NCBI GenBank assembly: GCA_017311185.1
Contig: JAESUZ010001066.1
Span: 1-64,000, forward strand
DNA from: Proteles cristata cristata
Lineage: Eukaryota; Chordata; Mammalia; Carnivora; Hyaenidae
Direction of reading: 5' to 3'
Length of the DNA stretch: 64,000 nt
The translations under genes and the position numbers were made by a program. The notes beneath the pieces are model-generated. The model saw only the letters and a program-made list of their open reading frames with translations. It was not told where the DNA came from and did no database searches. Position 1 is the stretch's first letter. Every line of letters begins with the position of its first letter. Below are positions 44,894-56,995 of the stretch, in pieces.

Positions 44894-45348
44894 GCCTGGG
44901 TGGCTCAGTTGGTTAAGCGTCGGACTTCAGCTCAGGTCATGATCTAGCAGTTTGTTGGGTTCGAGTCCTGAGTTGAGCTCTGTGCTGACAGCTCAGAGCC
45001 TGGAGCCTGCTTCAGATTCTGTGTCCCCCCTTCTCTCTGCCCCTCCCCTCCTCATGCTCTGTCTCTCTCTGTTTCTCTCTCTCTCTCTTTTTTTTTATAA
45101 TTTATTTATTTTTGAGACAGAGAGAGACAGAGCACAAGTTGGGGGGGAGAGGATAGACAGAGAGGAGGAGACACAGAATCTGAAACAGGCTCCAGGCTCT
45201 GAGCTGTCAGCACAGAGCCTGAAGCCGGGCTCGAACTCAAGAACTGTGAGATCATGACCTCAGCTGAAGTCGGACGCCTAATTGACTGAGCCACCCAGGT
45301 GCCCCTCTCTGTTTCTTGATAATAAATAAATGTTCAAAAAAGTTTTTT
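44894..45348 (+). mobile_element. CanSINE B, nested in A
   Basis: TSD AAATAAATAAACATTA at 44878 and 45349, derived from the tail of A. Lacks the first GGGGCAC bases. Confidence 0.85.
45077..45304 (-). mobile_element. CanSINE C, nested in B
   Basis: TSD CTCTCTGTTTCT at 45065 and 45305, taken from the CT tract of B. Opposite orientation to A and B. Confidence 0.9.
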
Positions 45349-45386
45349 AAATAAATAAACATTAAAAAAATTTTAACTTCTTTTCA

Positions 45387-48300
45387 TATCCTAAAACTTC
45401 TAGTACTTGTGTTTGTACATAATTTACCTTAATAATTTGGCCATTTTAAATAAAATATATTATTTTAACATTTACTCATCATAATTTAAGGATTGTATTT
45501 CCTGAAGAAATTGAACTGAGAGTAGGAAAATCATCATTGAATAACATTTCCTATTCCTTCAGGCACAATTTAAATATTAGACCTAACTGTCGGCAATACA
45601 AATTAATAACACTGCCTCATGCAGAACTCTTTGCTGGCTTTTATCCAGAGGTCTTGAATTCATTGCTCTTTAATTTTAAATTAAATTTAAATTGTAAAGT
45701 ATATTCTGGTTTATCCTATAATGAAAAGAGAAACTGATGTTGAATGTTTTTCTCTCTGATATCGAACAATGTTGCTTTAGAACTGATAATAAATGCAGGT
45801 CTTCAAATCAGACTTAATTTTATTGAATTTTGGGCCTCTCTATGAAGTGTCTGCAAGCAGCAGAACAGGGCTGTTCAGCTCAGCCTTAAATTAGTTACAC
45901 AATCCACACGTTGTTTACAACTCACCATTATTGAATTAAGTCTAGATTCGAGTCATTAATCCAACACTCACTGAACACCACTATCAGGAAGTGTTCCCCA
46001 GGCTGAAAATCCCAGGATGAGGTGGCACAATGGGAGGGGGCTTCTGTGCTCTGGCCTGGTAAAGAGAGGAGTCACATAGCCAATATGGTGGTGCAATGGC
46101 ATCAATCATAGCTACCGCTTGTGAGCATTTACATGTACCAGGCACACTGCACGTATCATCACATTTAATTTCATTACATCTTCCTGCGTTCCGGAGACAG
46201 GCATTACTCTCTTTGTTGCCCAGACCAGGAAACTGAGGCACAGCTAAGTAAACTGAACAAACTTGCAGGGCTGCCGTGTGGTAGGCTTTAACGGCACCCA
46301 GGGCTGACCACCAAGTCCCATTCTCTGAGAAAGTGTGCCTGCCTCCCTTCTTATCTGAACAGGCTGCTGTGGGGTTGTGAAAGGGCAGTGATGGTTAGAA
46401 CAGGAGCTGAAGTAGGTTCAATAATTTTGTACTTTAATATTACAGTATGCTTTAGAAAGCCATTTGATTTTTTTAAATGAATATTTGCCTTCTGGTTGGA
46501 AAAGGGATAATAAAAAAAAGAAAAAAAGAAAAAGACTACCTGTGCTTGACCTTATCCAATTTGCTTCACCATCACTATAATTAAGAAATATAGTCTTTTA
46601 TATTTCAAGAAAGCAAATAAATGAGTAACGGTGGATGGCTTCTGTACTTCTGGCTCCTGTCTTATTTTCTGTGTGTTTCAAACATGAGTTTTCCATAAAG
46701 AGAAGTCTTAGTTTGTAGGGCAATTCCAAGAAAACGGGAAAACAAAAAAACTGGAGTGTGTGCAGACTATGACTGAATTAAACACTAGTCTTCTGTGGGT
46801 GACTCTCCACTCTGGGTGGATAACCCCTATTCCACGGAGTCTTTGCTCAGCTTAGTAAACAGGTTCACACTGAATTCACCTTTTCAAAGCCTTTAAGTCT
46901 CCTGCTGCCTTCCAACTATTTGAATAAAGAAGACTCCTCTTTCCAGATGTAGGTTTCTGGAAAGCAAAGCAAATGTTTTATTAATCTTTGAAGTTATTTG
47001 TTTGCTTGCTTGATTTTGAAAAGTTTATATAGAGAGAAAATAATATCACATTATTCATATAAAAACCATCCAGAGTTAGGTAACATCTTGACATTCCTAC
47101 TTTGCTAACCATCTTTGCTCCCACTTACTCCAGCACATGTCTCTGTTCCCTCTAGGTACTCATGGTGACCTGAATTGCCAACCTGACCATCAAGGTGAGT
47201 GCCAAGTGCAATCTCAGGTAGTTAGCCTTAACAAGTCTGATCTGCCTTTTTTTCCCAAACATGCCAGCCAACTCCTTTAAATCAAACCTAAAGTAACGTT
47301 TGCAATCAATACTTTTTATCAGTTTAAATAGTCTCAGGTCTGCAGTTATAGAAATTACATTAAAAAGGGATCTACTTATGAAGGAAACATAAAAAGCGTG
47401 GGTGATTTATGCCACATTTTCTCAATCAGATAAAAGCCACACTCAACTTAAATGTCATAATTTACAACCTGCGGAGATATTCAAAGAGAATTTTGCAGTT
47501 TCAGAAATGTGGCCAACATCCTTTCTTGACAGTTGAAAGAAGAAACCTAAAAAGGATCTGATAAACTGAGTTGTGGTAATAGTTCCAAAAGAGAACAATC
47601 ATCTTCTCTCCCCCATGAGCCATCACTTCCTTCAGACTTGTTTAAAAGTCCTAACCCCTAACATCAAGCCAGGGGGGAGGGTTTCAGTCTCTACTTCCAC
47701 AGTGACCATTGTGTGCACTCTTTCCTTATTTCCAAGGACACTTCCCAATTGAGGTTGTTTTTTCCTCTCACACACATTTTCCCAACATGTCCAGGCTAAC
47801 CTCTTGGCTCTAATCCTCAGTATTCTAAAATATCTACAACAAATCGTACCATTTCTCCAACAAAAACCCAATAGTGCCACTTTGCCTCAAGAGAAACTCA
47901 CTTCTTGTCTTACAACATGTGTTCTCTGTGGCCCTTTCACAAGATCCCCAAACATTACCAGGAATACGTGTTCTCTGTGCCTTTGGATCATGGCATTCGA
48001 GCCTTCTCATCCTGAATCTGGCAAAATTGAATTTTATCCATTAGAACTTGAGCTTCCAGTAGGAAAACTAAATGTTCAGAACACCTCTCAGTTGGAAGAC
48101 ATCTGAATTCTCAAAACGTAAGACAATGGTGCCTTGAAATATATTGATACACTCAGTAAGAAATTAAGGAAGACCAAAGGTAATAGAAAAGAATATAAAG
48201 TCGAAATCAAAGCAATAAAAACAGAAACTAAGGCTCCAGTGGGAACATATGTGATATTATGATCCTAGAGTCTCCAGGAATAATGGTCATAGGTCAGGAT

Positions 48301-48483
48301 CATCCAATGATGTGAGACTAAACTTGACACATACCTCTCCCTCCTGTACCCTTCATTTAAATATAGAACCTGAACCCTCCAAGCTCATACTAATCCAGTA
48401 AAATGGTGAACTAGAAAAGAATCTAACTACCAACAAAGGCAGCGGATGAAAAAACTTGTCTGTTTCTGCCACAGTTTTGGGTT
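45387..48483. other. Intron sequence with little recognisable content
   Basis: Apart from the MIR at 46100 nothing was identified. The frames at 47632-48106 have no homology I recognise. Confidence 0.4.
46100..46330 (-). mobile_element. MIR
   Basis: ATTTACATGTACCAGGCACA, CCAGGAAACTGAGGCACAGC and the following text are reverse MIR over most of its length. Confidence 0.6.
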
Positions 48484-48874
48484 ATTATGGATCAAATGTT
48501 TTTCTCCCCTCCCCCCTCAAATTTATAGGTTGAAGTCCCAACTTCTAATGAGATGGTATTTAAAGATGGGGTCTTTGAGAGGTAGTTACGGTGCATGAGG
48601 TGATGAAGGTGGGGCCCCCATGATGGGATTATACCTTTGTAAGAGACACCAGAAATCTTGCTGTACTCCTCTGCACCCCATGCTTACACAAGGAAGTGGT
48701 CGTATGGGCACAAAGTGAAATGACAGTTGTCCACATGCCACCAGAGGAGGCCTCAGAATGAAACCTACCTGCCAGCACCTCGATCTTGGCTTCCTGGCCT
48801 CTACAACTGCGAGAAATAAATTTCTGTTGTTTACCAGTCTATGGTATTTTGCTATGGTAGCCCCAGCTAAGACA
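48484..48874 (+). mobile_element. MLT1-type solitary LTR
   Basis: TTATGGATCAAATGTTTTTC, GGGATTATACCTTTGTAAGA, GAGAAATAAATTTCTGTTGT and the end CCCAGCTAAGACA match MLT1. The 151-codon reverse frame across it is fortuitous. Confidence 0.75.
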
Positions 48875-49246
48875 TGGGTAGAAGAAAAATAATAACAATT
48901 TTCGCTCCTGGAGATGTGTAAACAAAGGTCCAGCCTCAAGAGACAGCAAGATTTGAATTTATAGTCCTGTATGGCTGGGGAAATTTCAAACCAAGAAAAT
49001 AAAGGATCCCTCATGGGTTGCCATCCCCTGGCATCTGGCAAAAGTAAATATAAATATAATACCTCCTGGAGGGAGCATCCTCTCCTCCGGTACCTTGTGA
49101 TTTCCCTGGATTACATTAACTTGGCAAAACTTAGCAAACACTTGGGGAAACAAGAGACTTTCCATGACATATTTAGATTCCCAATGATTTAGGCCAGTGG
49201 ATTTATTAAACATAAAATAAAAAATAACTATATTTCATTTTTTAAA

Positions 49247-49469
49247 CTTTTTTTTTAATGTTTTATTTATTTCTAGGAGGGAGAGAGAGAGAGAGAGAGA
49301 GCGTGAGCAGGGGAGGGTCAGAGAGAGAGGGAATCACAGACTGAAACAGGCTCCAGGCTCTGAGCTGGCAGTCAGCACAGCGCCCGATGCGGGGCTTGAA
49401 CCCACGAACCGCAAGATCATGACCTAAGCGGAAGTCGGACGCTTAACCGACTAAGCCACCCAGGCACCC
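49247..49469 (-). mobile_element. CanSINE, young subfamily
   Basis: Perfect 19-bp TSD CTATATTTCATTTTTTAAA at 49228 and 49470. Confidence 0.96.
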
Positions 49470-49668
49470 CTATATTTCATTTTTTAAATGTTATTTATTA
49501 TATTTACATGTTTAAAGAATAAAAGATGGGTTTCAAAAGATGAGCAAGGAATATCAAGATTGAATCAGCATATTTGAAAAAGAACAAAATTGAATTTCTA
49601 GAAATAAAAAAATAATTGGAATTTACAACTCTATGGATGAGTTAAATAGCATATTAAAAACAATTTAA

Positions 49669-49890
49669 GGGGCGCCTGGGTGGCTTAGTCGGTTGAGCGT
49701 CCGACTTTCGCTTAGGTCATGATCTCGCGGTTCTTGGGTTCGAGCCCCGCGTCGGGCTCTGTGCTGACTTCCAGCTCAGAGCCTGGACCCTGCTTCAGTT
49801 CTGCTCTCCTCTCTGACCCTCCCTGCTCACGCTGTCTTCTCTCTCTCTCTCCTAGAAATAAATAAAACATTTTAAAAAAATTATAAAAAA
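49669..49890 (+). mobile_element. CanSINE, young subfamily
   Basis: Perfect TSD AAAAACAATTTAA at 49656 and 49891. Inverted partner of 49247-49469. Confidence 0.95.
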
Positions 49891-49989
49891 AAAAACAATT
49901 TAAAGAAGAATTACTAAAGGTGAAATATCATTCTGACCTCAAACTTCTCCAAGACAACATTTCTCTCACTTTTATTAAGATATAATCTG

Positions 49990-50212
49990 GGGCGCCTGGA
50001 TGGCTTAGTCGGTTAAGCGTCCGACTTTCACTTAGGTCATGATCTCGTGGTTTGTGGGTTCAAGCCTTGTGTTGAGCTCTGTGTTGACTGCCAGCTCAGA
50101 GCCTGGAGCCTATTTCAGAATCTGTGTCTCCCTCTCTCTGACCCTCCCCTGCTCACGCTGTCTCTCTCTCTCTCTCTCCTAGAAATCAATAAAAATATTA
50201 AAAAAAAAAAAA
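49990..50212 (+). mobile_element. CanSINE, young subfamily
   Basis: TSD AAGATATAATCTG / AAGATATAATTTG at 49977 and 50213. Confidence 0.94.
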
Positions 50213-50228
50213 AAGATATAATTTGACA

Positions 50229-50421
50229 GGGGTGCCTGAGTGGCTCAGTTGGTTAAGCATCCAACTTCAGCCCAGGTCATGATCCCATAGTCCGTGAGTG
50301 TAAGCCCCACATTGGGCTCTCTGCTGTCAGCACAGAACCGACTTGGGATCCTCTGTCTCCCCCCTACCCCCACACCCCTCCCCTGCTCACACTCTCTCTC
50401 AACAATAAACATGTTTTAGAA
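50229..50421 (+). mobile_element. CanSINE, older subfamily
   Basis: TSD AGATATAATTTGACA / AGGTATAATTTGACA at 50214 and 50422. It shares its target with the copy at 49990. Confidence 0.92.
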
Positions 50422-50436
50422 AGGTATAATTTGACA

Positions 50437-51180
50437 TACACTAAGCTGCATATACTTAAAGTATAAAATCTGTTAAGTTTTGACTTATGTACATATGCAT
50501 AAAACCACAGTCAAGATAATGAATATGCACATTATCCCCCAAAGTTTCCCCATGGTCCTTGCCAACCTCTCATTGCCTTCCCATCTTCCTTCATATTCAT
50601 CCCCGGACACGACTCAAATGGCTTCATGTCACTACAGATTACTTGCATTTTTAGAATTTTATAAAAACCAGAATCACATTATATGTACTCATTTTTACTG
50701 GCTTCGTTCATTCAGCACAATTATTTTCAGATTAATCTGCTGGTTTTATGTGTCAATAGTTCATCCATTTTAATTGAGGAGTGGTATTCCATCATACGAG
50801 TACACTTGATGTGTGTATCCATTTACTGATTAATACACATTTGGATTGTTTCCATTTCTTGGCTATTATGAAGTAAGCTGCTATGAAAACTCTTTGACAA
50901 GTTTTTGTATGATCATATGCTTCCATTACTCTTGGATACATAGCGAATGGCGGAGCAGCTAAAATATACGACAATGCATGTTTAATTATTTAAGAAATTG
51001 TCAAATGATTTTTCAAAGTGGTGTACCACTTTATATTCCCATCTGCAGTATATTAGAGTTCCAGTCGTTCCACAAATTGCCAACTTTTTAATTTTCGTAC
51101 GGCAATTCTTATAGGTGGGATCCCAATGTGATTTTAATTTACACTTCCTTAGTAAGTAATGATGCTGGGCATTGTCTTAA
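50437..51180 (-). mobile_element. Old L1M fragment (antisense)
   Basis: Plus-strand text typical of reverse L1M: CACATTTGGATTGTTTCCAT, CTTGGCTATTATGAAGTAAG and GTGGTGTACCACTTTATATT. It continues from the target sequence around the SINEs at 49990 and 50229. Confidence 0.65.
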
Positions 51181-52394
51181 GGAAGTGGACATCAGGCAGA
51201 GAAGGAGAGTGGTTTCTGAGGAACAAGAAACAAGTGAGGTTAGTCCTGTTGATTTGTTCAGATGACGGTCTGGAAAGATTTTTCAGGCTATTGCATAGGA
51301 AAGTGAAACTCAGGCAGAACCTGGCATTCTCCTTGAGTTGTGGAGATTGAATTGGGAGTCTAATGAGGCCACGTAGGTTACAGTTCACAGAATATAATAT
51401 GGGAGAGGGAAGAGATGCACAGAGAGACAGCTCAGGACATCTACATAAGGTCTGCTTCAAGTGCGTTACCGAGTACTGATCCTTTTATAACAGGTAAAAA
51501 TCGCCCTGAAACATCCTACCCAAGACAAGCTAAAAGTTATTCTAAAGGATTAGAAGAAACAATGATGGAAATATCACAATGCAGAGAATAGAGTCTTTCC
51601 CCAACAGAGTGGAAAATCTTCTAATTCAAGCAGCATTAGGTAAAAGTACTCAGAAGGGCTTGCCTTGCAGTGGGTAAAATGAGTATCTAACAAAGCTCAT
51701 AAATAAGAAGTGAAAGGTCTGATTTCAAGTAACTTGTAACCACATCCCAGAACAAAGCTCAAAATAACCAACATCCAGTAAAGTAAATTAAAAATGTCTG
51801 GCATCCAACCAAATATTACTAGTTATACAAAGAATTAGAAAAATAAAACCCATAATGACAAAATTCAAACCACACTAACCCAGAACTCACGCAAATAAAA
51901 GGAGCTGTGGCTAAGGATATTAAAACAGATATTACAACTGTATTTCATATGTCCCAAAAGATAGGTCAAAGACTGAATATGTTAAAAAGAGGCATGGAAG
52001 ATCCTTTTAAAATACTCAAATCTAAGTTTTAGAGATTAAAACTACAATGACTGAGGTTAGAAATACAGTGTACAGTATTAAGAGCGTAGTAGATCATAAA
52101 GAAGAAAAGATTGGTAAGTTTGAGGATAGAATAATAAAACTATCCAAAATAAAAGCAAGCTAAATCAATAAAATGCAAGTGAGTTGCGGGATAACTTGAA
52201 GCAGCTGATATACTTACAGTTGGGGTCACCATAAAAAGGGAAAGACCGAAAAACCTATAACTAACAAGAAACCTATAACTAACAACAGACTGACTACTTT
52301 CACCCTAAAGGAAGAAAAAAGCAAGGAATCCACTCTCACCATTCCTATTCATCATTATACTGGAGGTTCTATACAATGAAATGAAGATGACATT

Positions 52395-52665
52395 TTTAAA
52401 ATAAATTCCTATTTATTTAATAGGTAATGGGTAAATTCCTAGCAGTGCTATTGCTGGGCCATAGGGGAGTTCTATTGTTAGTTTCCTGAGGAACCTCCAC
52501 ACTGTTTTCCAGAGGGGCTGTACCAGTTTGCATTCCCACCAACAGTGTAGGAGGGTGCCCATTTCTCCACATCCTCGCCAGCATCTAGAGTTCTCTGATT
52601 GGCTCATTTTAGCCACTCTGACTGGCGTGAGGTGGTATCTCAGCCAACAACTGAATTCTAACAAT
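52395..52665 (-). mobile_element. L1 ORF2 C-terminal fragment, reverse orientation
   Basis: On the minus strand an open stretch (52664-52413) encodes the L1 ORF2 C-terminal signature: [38 protein letters not shown] and [11 protein letters not shown]. It is less decayed than its host L1. It has no reverse transcriptase or endonuclease core, so it is a dead fragment. I see no 3' UTR, poly(A) or clear TSD. Confidence 0.85.
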
Positions 52666-53297
52666 GCTGCTTGAACTAACAGGTGTGTTTAGCACACTTA
52701 TAGGATACAAGATCTGTATATAAAATTCATTTGTACACACTGGTAACAAATATTCAGAAAATGAAATGTGGCAGTAAATACCAACAAAAATATTAGATAT
52801 TTAGGAATAAATTTGATAAATGGTGTATATGACCCCTCAATTAAAATTAAAAACACTGCTTAGAGAAATCAAATAAAATATTCATGACCTAGAGTTAGGC
52901 AAAAATTTCTTACTTATAACTCCAAAAGCATAATCATAAAATTTTAAAAAACTGACTAGGCTTTGCCAAAATTAAGAACTTCTGTTCTTCAGAAATACTG
53001 TTAAGTGTGAAAAGACAAACCACAGATTAAGACAAAATATTTGCAAATCAAATACGTGGTAAACAAATTGTATCCAGGATATTAAAGCCTATTCAAGGCT
53101 CAATAATGAGAAAACAACCATCCAATTTTAAAAATGGACAGAGATTTGAAGAGGTGCTTCACCAAAGAAAATAGAAGAATGGCAAATAAGCACAAGAAAA
53201 GGTGTTCAACATTCTTGGTTAGTAGGGAAATGCAAATTTAAACCACAATGAGATACAACTATTAAAATGACTAAAATTTTAAAAGACTGACTATTCC

Positions 53298-53517
53298 GGG
53301 GCGCCTGGGTGGCTTAGTCGGTTAGGCGTCCGACTTTCCAACTTTCGCTTAGGTCATGATCTCGCGGTTTGTGGGTTCGAGCCCCACGTCGGGCTCTGTG
53401 CTGACTGCCAGCTCGGAGCCTGGAGCCTGTTTCAGTCTGTGACTCCCTCTCTCTCTGACCCTCCCCTGCTCATGCTGTCTCTCTCTCCTAGAAATAAATA
53501 AAAACATTAAAAAAAAA
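53298..53517 (+). mobile_element. CanSINE, young subfamily
   Basis: Perfect 17-bp TSD AAAAGACTGACTATTCC at 53281 and 53518. Internal short duplication: the gacttt motif is repeated as CCGACTTTCCAACTTTCG. Confidence 0.96.
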
Positions 53518-53885
53518 AAAAGACTGACTATTCCAAGTGATGGTGAGGAAAGTGGAGCACCTGAAACAATCACATATTTCTGCTGTGAATGTAAGATAGT
53601 GCAACACTTTGGAAGACAGTCTGACAGCTGTTAAAAGTGTTAAACACATCGCATCCCATATGACCCAGTCATTCCACTCTGAGGTATACATCCAAGGGAA
53701 AAGAAAGCATATGTTCATAGAAAGAGTTGTGCACAAATGTTTGGGGCAACTTTATTTGTCATAGCTCCAAAATAAAGGCATGCAAATATCCATCAAGTGA
53801 ATGGATAAACCAACTGTGCCATATCCATACAATGGAACCCTATCCCACAATAGAAATAATGAACTATTATGAAAAACTGTCTTGT

Positions 53886-54297
53886 ATCTCGGTTAGAACT
53901 GCTTCTTGGGGCAAGGGTACTGGTGTGCGAGTCCCAAGACCAAACCTGAATGGCCTTAAGTTTCTCCTCTCTCATTTGGAACCTTGCCACCCCCATTAGA
54001 ACAAGTTTAATTGAGATGTCTGGAGAACAAGATCCATTCTGTAAAGGAGAACCCACTTCCCCACTGAGGCCTCCTAGACCCGCCCACAAAGAGCTGACTC
54101 CGACCACAGGAGAAAGCCCAGGCACCATTCAAGAAGCTGCCGCCCCAGCCTAAGCCAGTTAGCGGTTACAGACGTAAGAGTAGGCAAAGCGATAAATAGA
54201 AGAAGCCCCTGGTTGATCTGTAAACTGCAGTAAGTGTGTATTTATCTACTGCCTTTGACTGTTGGGTGGTTTGGTGCATAGTAATGGCTGATACAAA
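53886..54297 (+). mobile_element. Possible solitary LTR-like insert
   Basis: About 400 bases, GC-richer than the surrounding L1 and ending GGGTGGTTTGGTGCATAGTA then ATGGCTGATAC, which resembles ERVL-type LTR ends. No clear TSD. The family is not recognised. Confidence 0.3.
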
Positions 54298-54819
54298 ATG
54301 AATTTAAAAATTCTGGTATATTCAGATAATTAAACTCTATAAAAAGATGAAAATTAACACATTTTTTTTTTTTGGACACACAAAAGCATGACAGACTCAT
54401 ACACTGTGCTGGGCAAGAGAAGCCAGACACAAAAGAGTCTAAAGTCCATAAAGTTTAAAACAGGCAAAAGTAATAAGTAGTGATCAGAGTCAGAAGAGTA
54501 GTTACGTCCAGAGAGAGGAAGTTACCTGGAAGGGGTCTTAAGGGCCACTTTTTGTGGACTGCTAGTGTTCTATTTCTTGACCTTAATTCTGATTCCATGA
54601 GTTAGTTCACCTTATGAAAATCCAATGGGTTGTATATGATATTTGTGAATTTTTATGTATGTAACTCAATAAAAGGGGCTTTTAAAAATATTTTGGTTGA
54701 ACAGGAAATTCACCAAAGAGGAAAGATAAATAAAAAGAGCACCAGTCTCACTGCTAGTCTGAGAAAAGCAACTGTAAACGATCACGAATATCAGTTTTCA
54801 CCCATCAGTAGACAATAAA

Positions 54820-55425
54820 TTTAAAAGACTGCAATACTCCGGCTTGAGAGGAAATGAGGAAATATTCACACATTGCTAGTGTGCAAATTTTAGAAGGTAA
54901 TCTGACAAATATATTCGATTTCGGAATGCATACAACCTTAACACATTTAGAAATCTTTCCTACAGAAATGAAACCACTAAGGATACATAGAAAAGAATGT
55001 TTATTAAAGCATTGTTTACAGCAGCAAAAACATTAAGTCACCTTGAAAGTGAATCAACTATAGTTGGCTGCAAAAAAATGTGGTTTATACATATTAGGGG
55101 ATTTCATTATGCAGATATTAAAATAAAGGTGTTATTATATTTTGACTTGCACTTATATGGGTGGACATTTGAAAAAGCAAACTTCAAAGTAGTATGTACA
55201 GTGATCTTACTTTTTTTTAAAAAAAAAGGGCGATTAACTCAATAAAATCGTATATAATTTTCTAAGTGTTTTCGTAAACATAAAGGTATAGAAGGATGCA
55301 AATAAATATGTTAACATTGGTCACCTCCAAACTGGATTTTAGAAAATGGGGACACCACTATTATATACATTTCACTTTTTTCTTCTTGTAATAAGTATAT
55401 GTCACATTAAAAATGAAACAAATAC
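54820..55425 (+). mobile_element. Old L1M 3' fragment
   Basis: AAGCATTGTTTACAGCAGCA, AAATGTGGTTTATACATATT and a TTCTTCTTGTAATAAGTATA-like UTR end match decayed L1M 3' sequence. It has no coding capacity. Confidence 0.5.
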
Positions 55426-55575
55426 ACATTAGGTACTACTTTTTTAATTTCAAGCATTTAAATTTTTTAAAAAAGAACATCAAGTCACTTAATAAATGCA
55501 GTTTTCAAATCTTATGTCAAATCAGTGCGGGGAGACACATACTTCATACAACATTGGTTTAAAAAGGAGGAAAAA

Positions 55576-55804
55576 ATGGACGTCTGGGTGGCTCAGTTGG
55601 TTAAGCGTCTGTCTGACTCTTGACTTCAGCTCAGGTCATGATCTCACAGTTCATTTGGGGGGATTGAGCCCCACCTCAGGCTCTCTGCTAACAGCAAGGA
55701 GCCTGCTTAGGATTCTCTCTTCCTCTCTCTCTGCTACTACCCTGCGTGCATGCTCATGTGCGCCTGTGCTTTCTCTCTCTCAAAATAAATAAACCAAAAA
55801 AAAA
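55576..55804 (+). mobile_element. CanSINE, older subfamily
   Basis: Degraded copy with A-rich tail. TSD roughly AAAAAGGAGG / AAAAAGGAGA. Sits in the first copy of the local repeat. Confidence 0.85.
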
Positions 55805-55872
55805 AAAAAAGGAGAGAGAAAAAGCTAGGTGTTCCCTTAAGAAAACAGGGTACAGTACAAACTCCTTAACCT

Positions 55873-56012
55873 TTCAAACAGTGAGGGATAAAAATTTAAC
55901 AGTTGTGATCTCTTTTCAGGATTATTAGAGGAGCACCTCATATCACATATGAAATTCATGATTATTAATTCAAGCTGAAGAAAAAATAAATTATCCATAA
56001 AATATCTTTTAG
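55873..56012 (+). repeat. Local repeat, block B copy 1
   Basis: CTCTTTTCAGGATT and TGATTATTAATTCAAGCTGA are shared in direct orientation with 57610-57763. Confidence 0.8.
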
Positions 56013-56649
56013 CAACTTGGAATAAATATGCTTTGAAATAATGTGACTGAATCAACAATCTGTTGGAAAATTTTATTTGCTATATGAGCGGAAAATATTA
56101 CTCAGTACTGACACTTCCTGTTTATCATTAAAAAAAGAACTGAGCTCTCTAACCTTGCAAATTTAATTCAGTAGTAAATCTCACAACCTCTTGCAATAAG
56201 ACCTTGCCTTACATAACAAATAAAATGTGACTTGGCAGGCTCCTTCTTAAAAGAACTAAGCTTTATATCTTGAAAGTGAATATAGAAATAAAGAGCAAAG
56301 GTAGTAGAAACAGTGAAATCCAAAAAAAATAATAATAACATACCCTATGAAATGCAGTTGGATATAAACAAGCCTATTTCAATCCTTTCCCTTTTTAATG
56401 TCTCAGAAAAGTCGATGAAATCAAAATGAGTTTTACAACTGCTCTAAATTATTGGATAATTATATCTAAGTAATTTAAAGCTTTGAAAATGCTTTAAAAA
56501 TTATGTCATTATAGATTATTAAAAGATGTCAGAGCAGAAAGGGACACAAACATCTAGGGTATATTTTTTATCTTGAAATTGTTTTACATTTCATATCTTG
56601 AAAAAGAAATACAGACAAGTAATACCAATTTGGAATTTATGGCCTAAAT

Positions 56650-56757
56650 TTGAATTCTAGTTTTAATTAATTAACTGGAGGAGAAAAGCAGAGTTTTTTT
56701 TTTCCTAGACTTCATTTTCTTCAACCATGAAATAAAATGTTGCCAAAAGCAAACAGG
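56650..56757 (+). repeat. Local repeat, block A copy
   Basis: AATTAATTAACTGGA, GAGAAAAGCAG and CTTCATTTTCT are shared with 57524-57620. Confidence 0.8.
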
Positions 56758-56829
56758 TTTAGAGTGTCAGAGTAAAAAGAGTGACTGTAGAATGACGGTA
56801 TTTCATATCTACCATGATTTCAGGTGCTT

Positions 56830-56995
56830 TATAAAAACATCTTCAGGTAATTTTCCCAGCCATCTTCTGAATAGGTAGGATCTCTATTTTGCCATTGAAG
56901 AAACTGAGCTTCGGAGCCCTATTGAAGTTACCCAAGTTCACGTTGAGTGGTAACTGAGCCCGGATTTGAAGCCAGCTCTAAGTGAACAGGAAGAC
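56830..56995 (-). mobile_element. MIR fragment
   Basis: TTTGCCATTGAAGAAACTGA and AACTGAGCCCGGATTTGAAG are reverse MIR core. Confidence 0.6.

Larger units (their letters stand above)
44708..45374 (+). mobile_element. CanSINE A, outermost of a three-level nest
   Basis: TSD AACTTATTTTCA / AACTTCTTTTCA at 44696 and 45375. Its tail was split by SINE B. Confidence 0.85.
51490..54690 (+). mobile_element. Old L1MA-type element with several insertions
   Basis: ORF1-side text (AATGTCTGGCATCCAACCAA) precedes ORF2-side text (CCACTCTCACCATTCCTATT, AACCACAATGAGATACAACT, GGAATGGCAAATAAGC-like) and a 3' UTR (GAAGCCAGACACAAAAGAGT, CAATAAAAGGGGC). It is interrupted by an inverted L1 piece (52395-52665), a SINE (53298-53517) and an LTR-like block (53886-54297). 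No intact frame. Confidence 0.65.

Noticed and set aside
48586..49041. 151-codon reverse frame as a gene
   Set aside because: Runs antisense through an MLT1 LTR.
52413..52664. 83-codon frame as a functional protein
   Set aside because: It is an L1 ORF2 C-terminal remnant without any catalytic domain.
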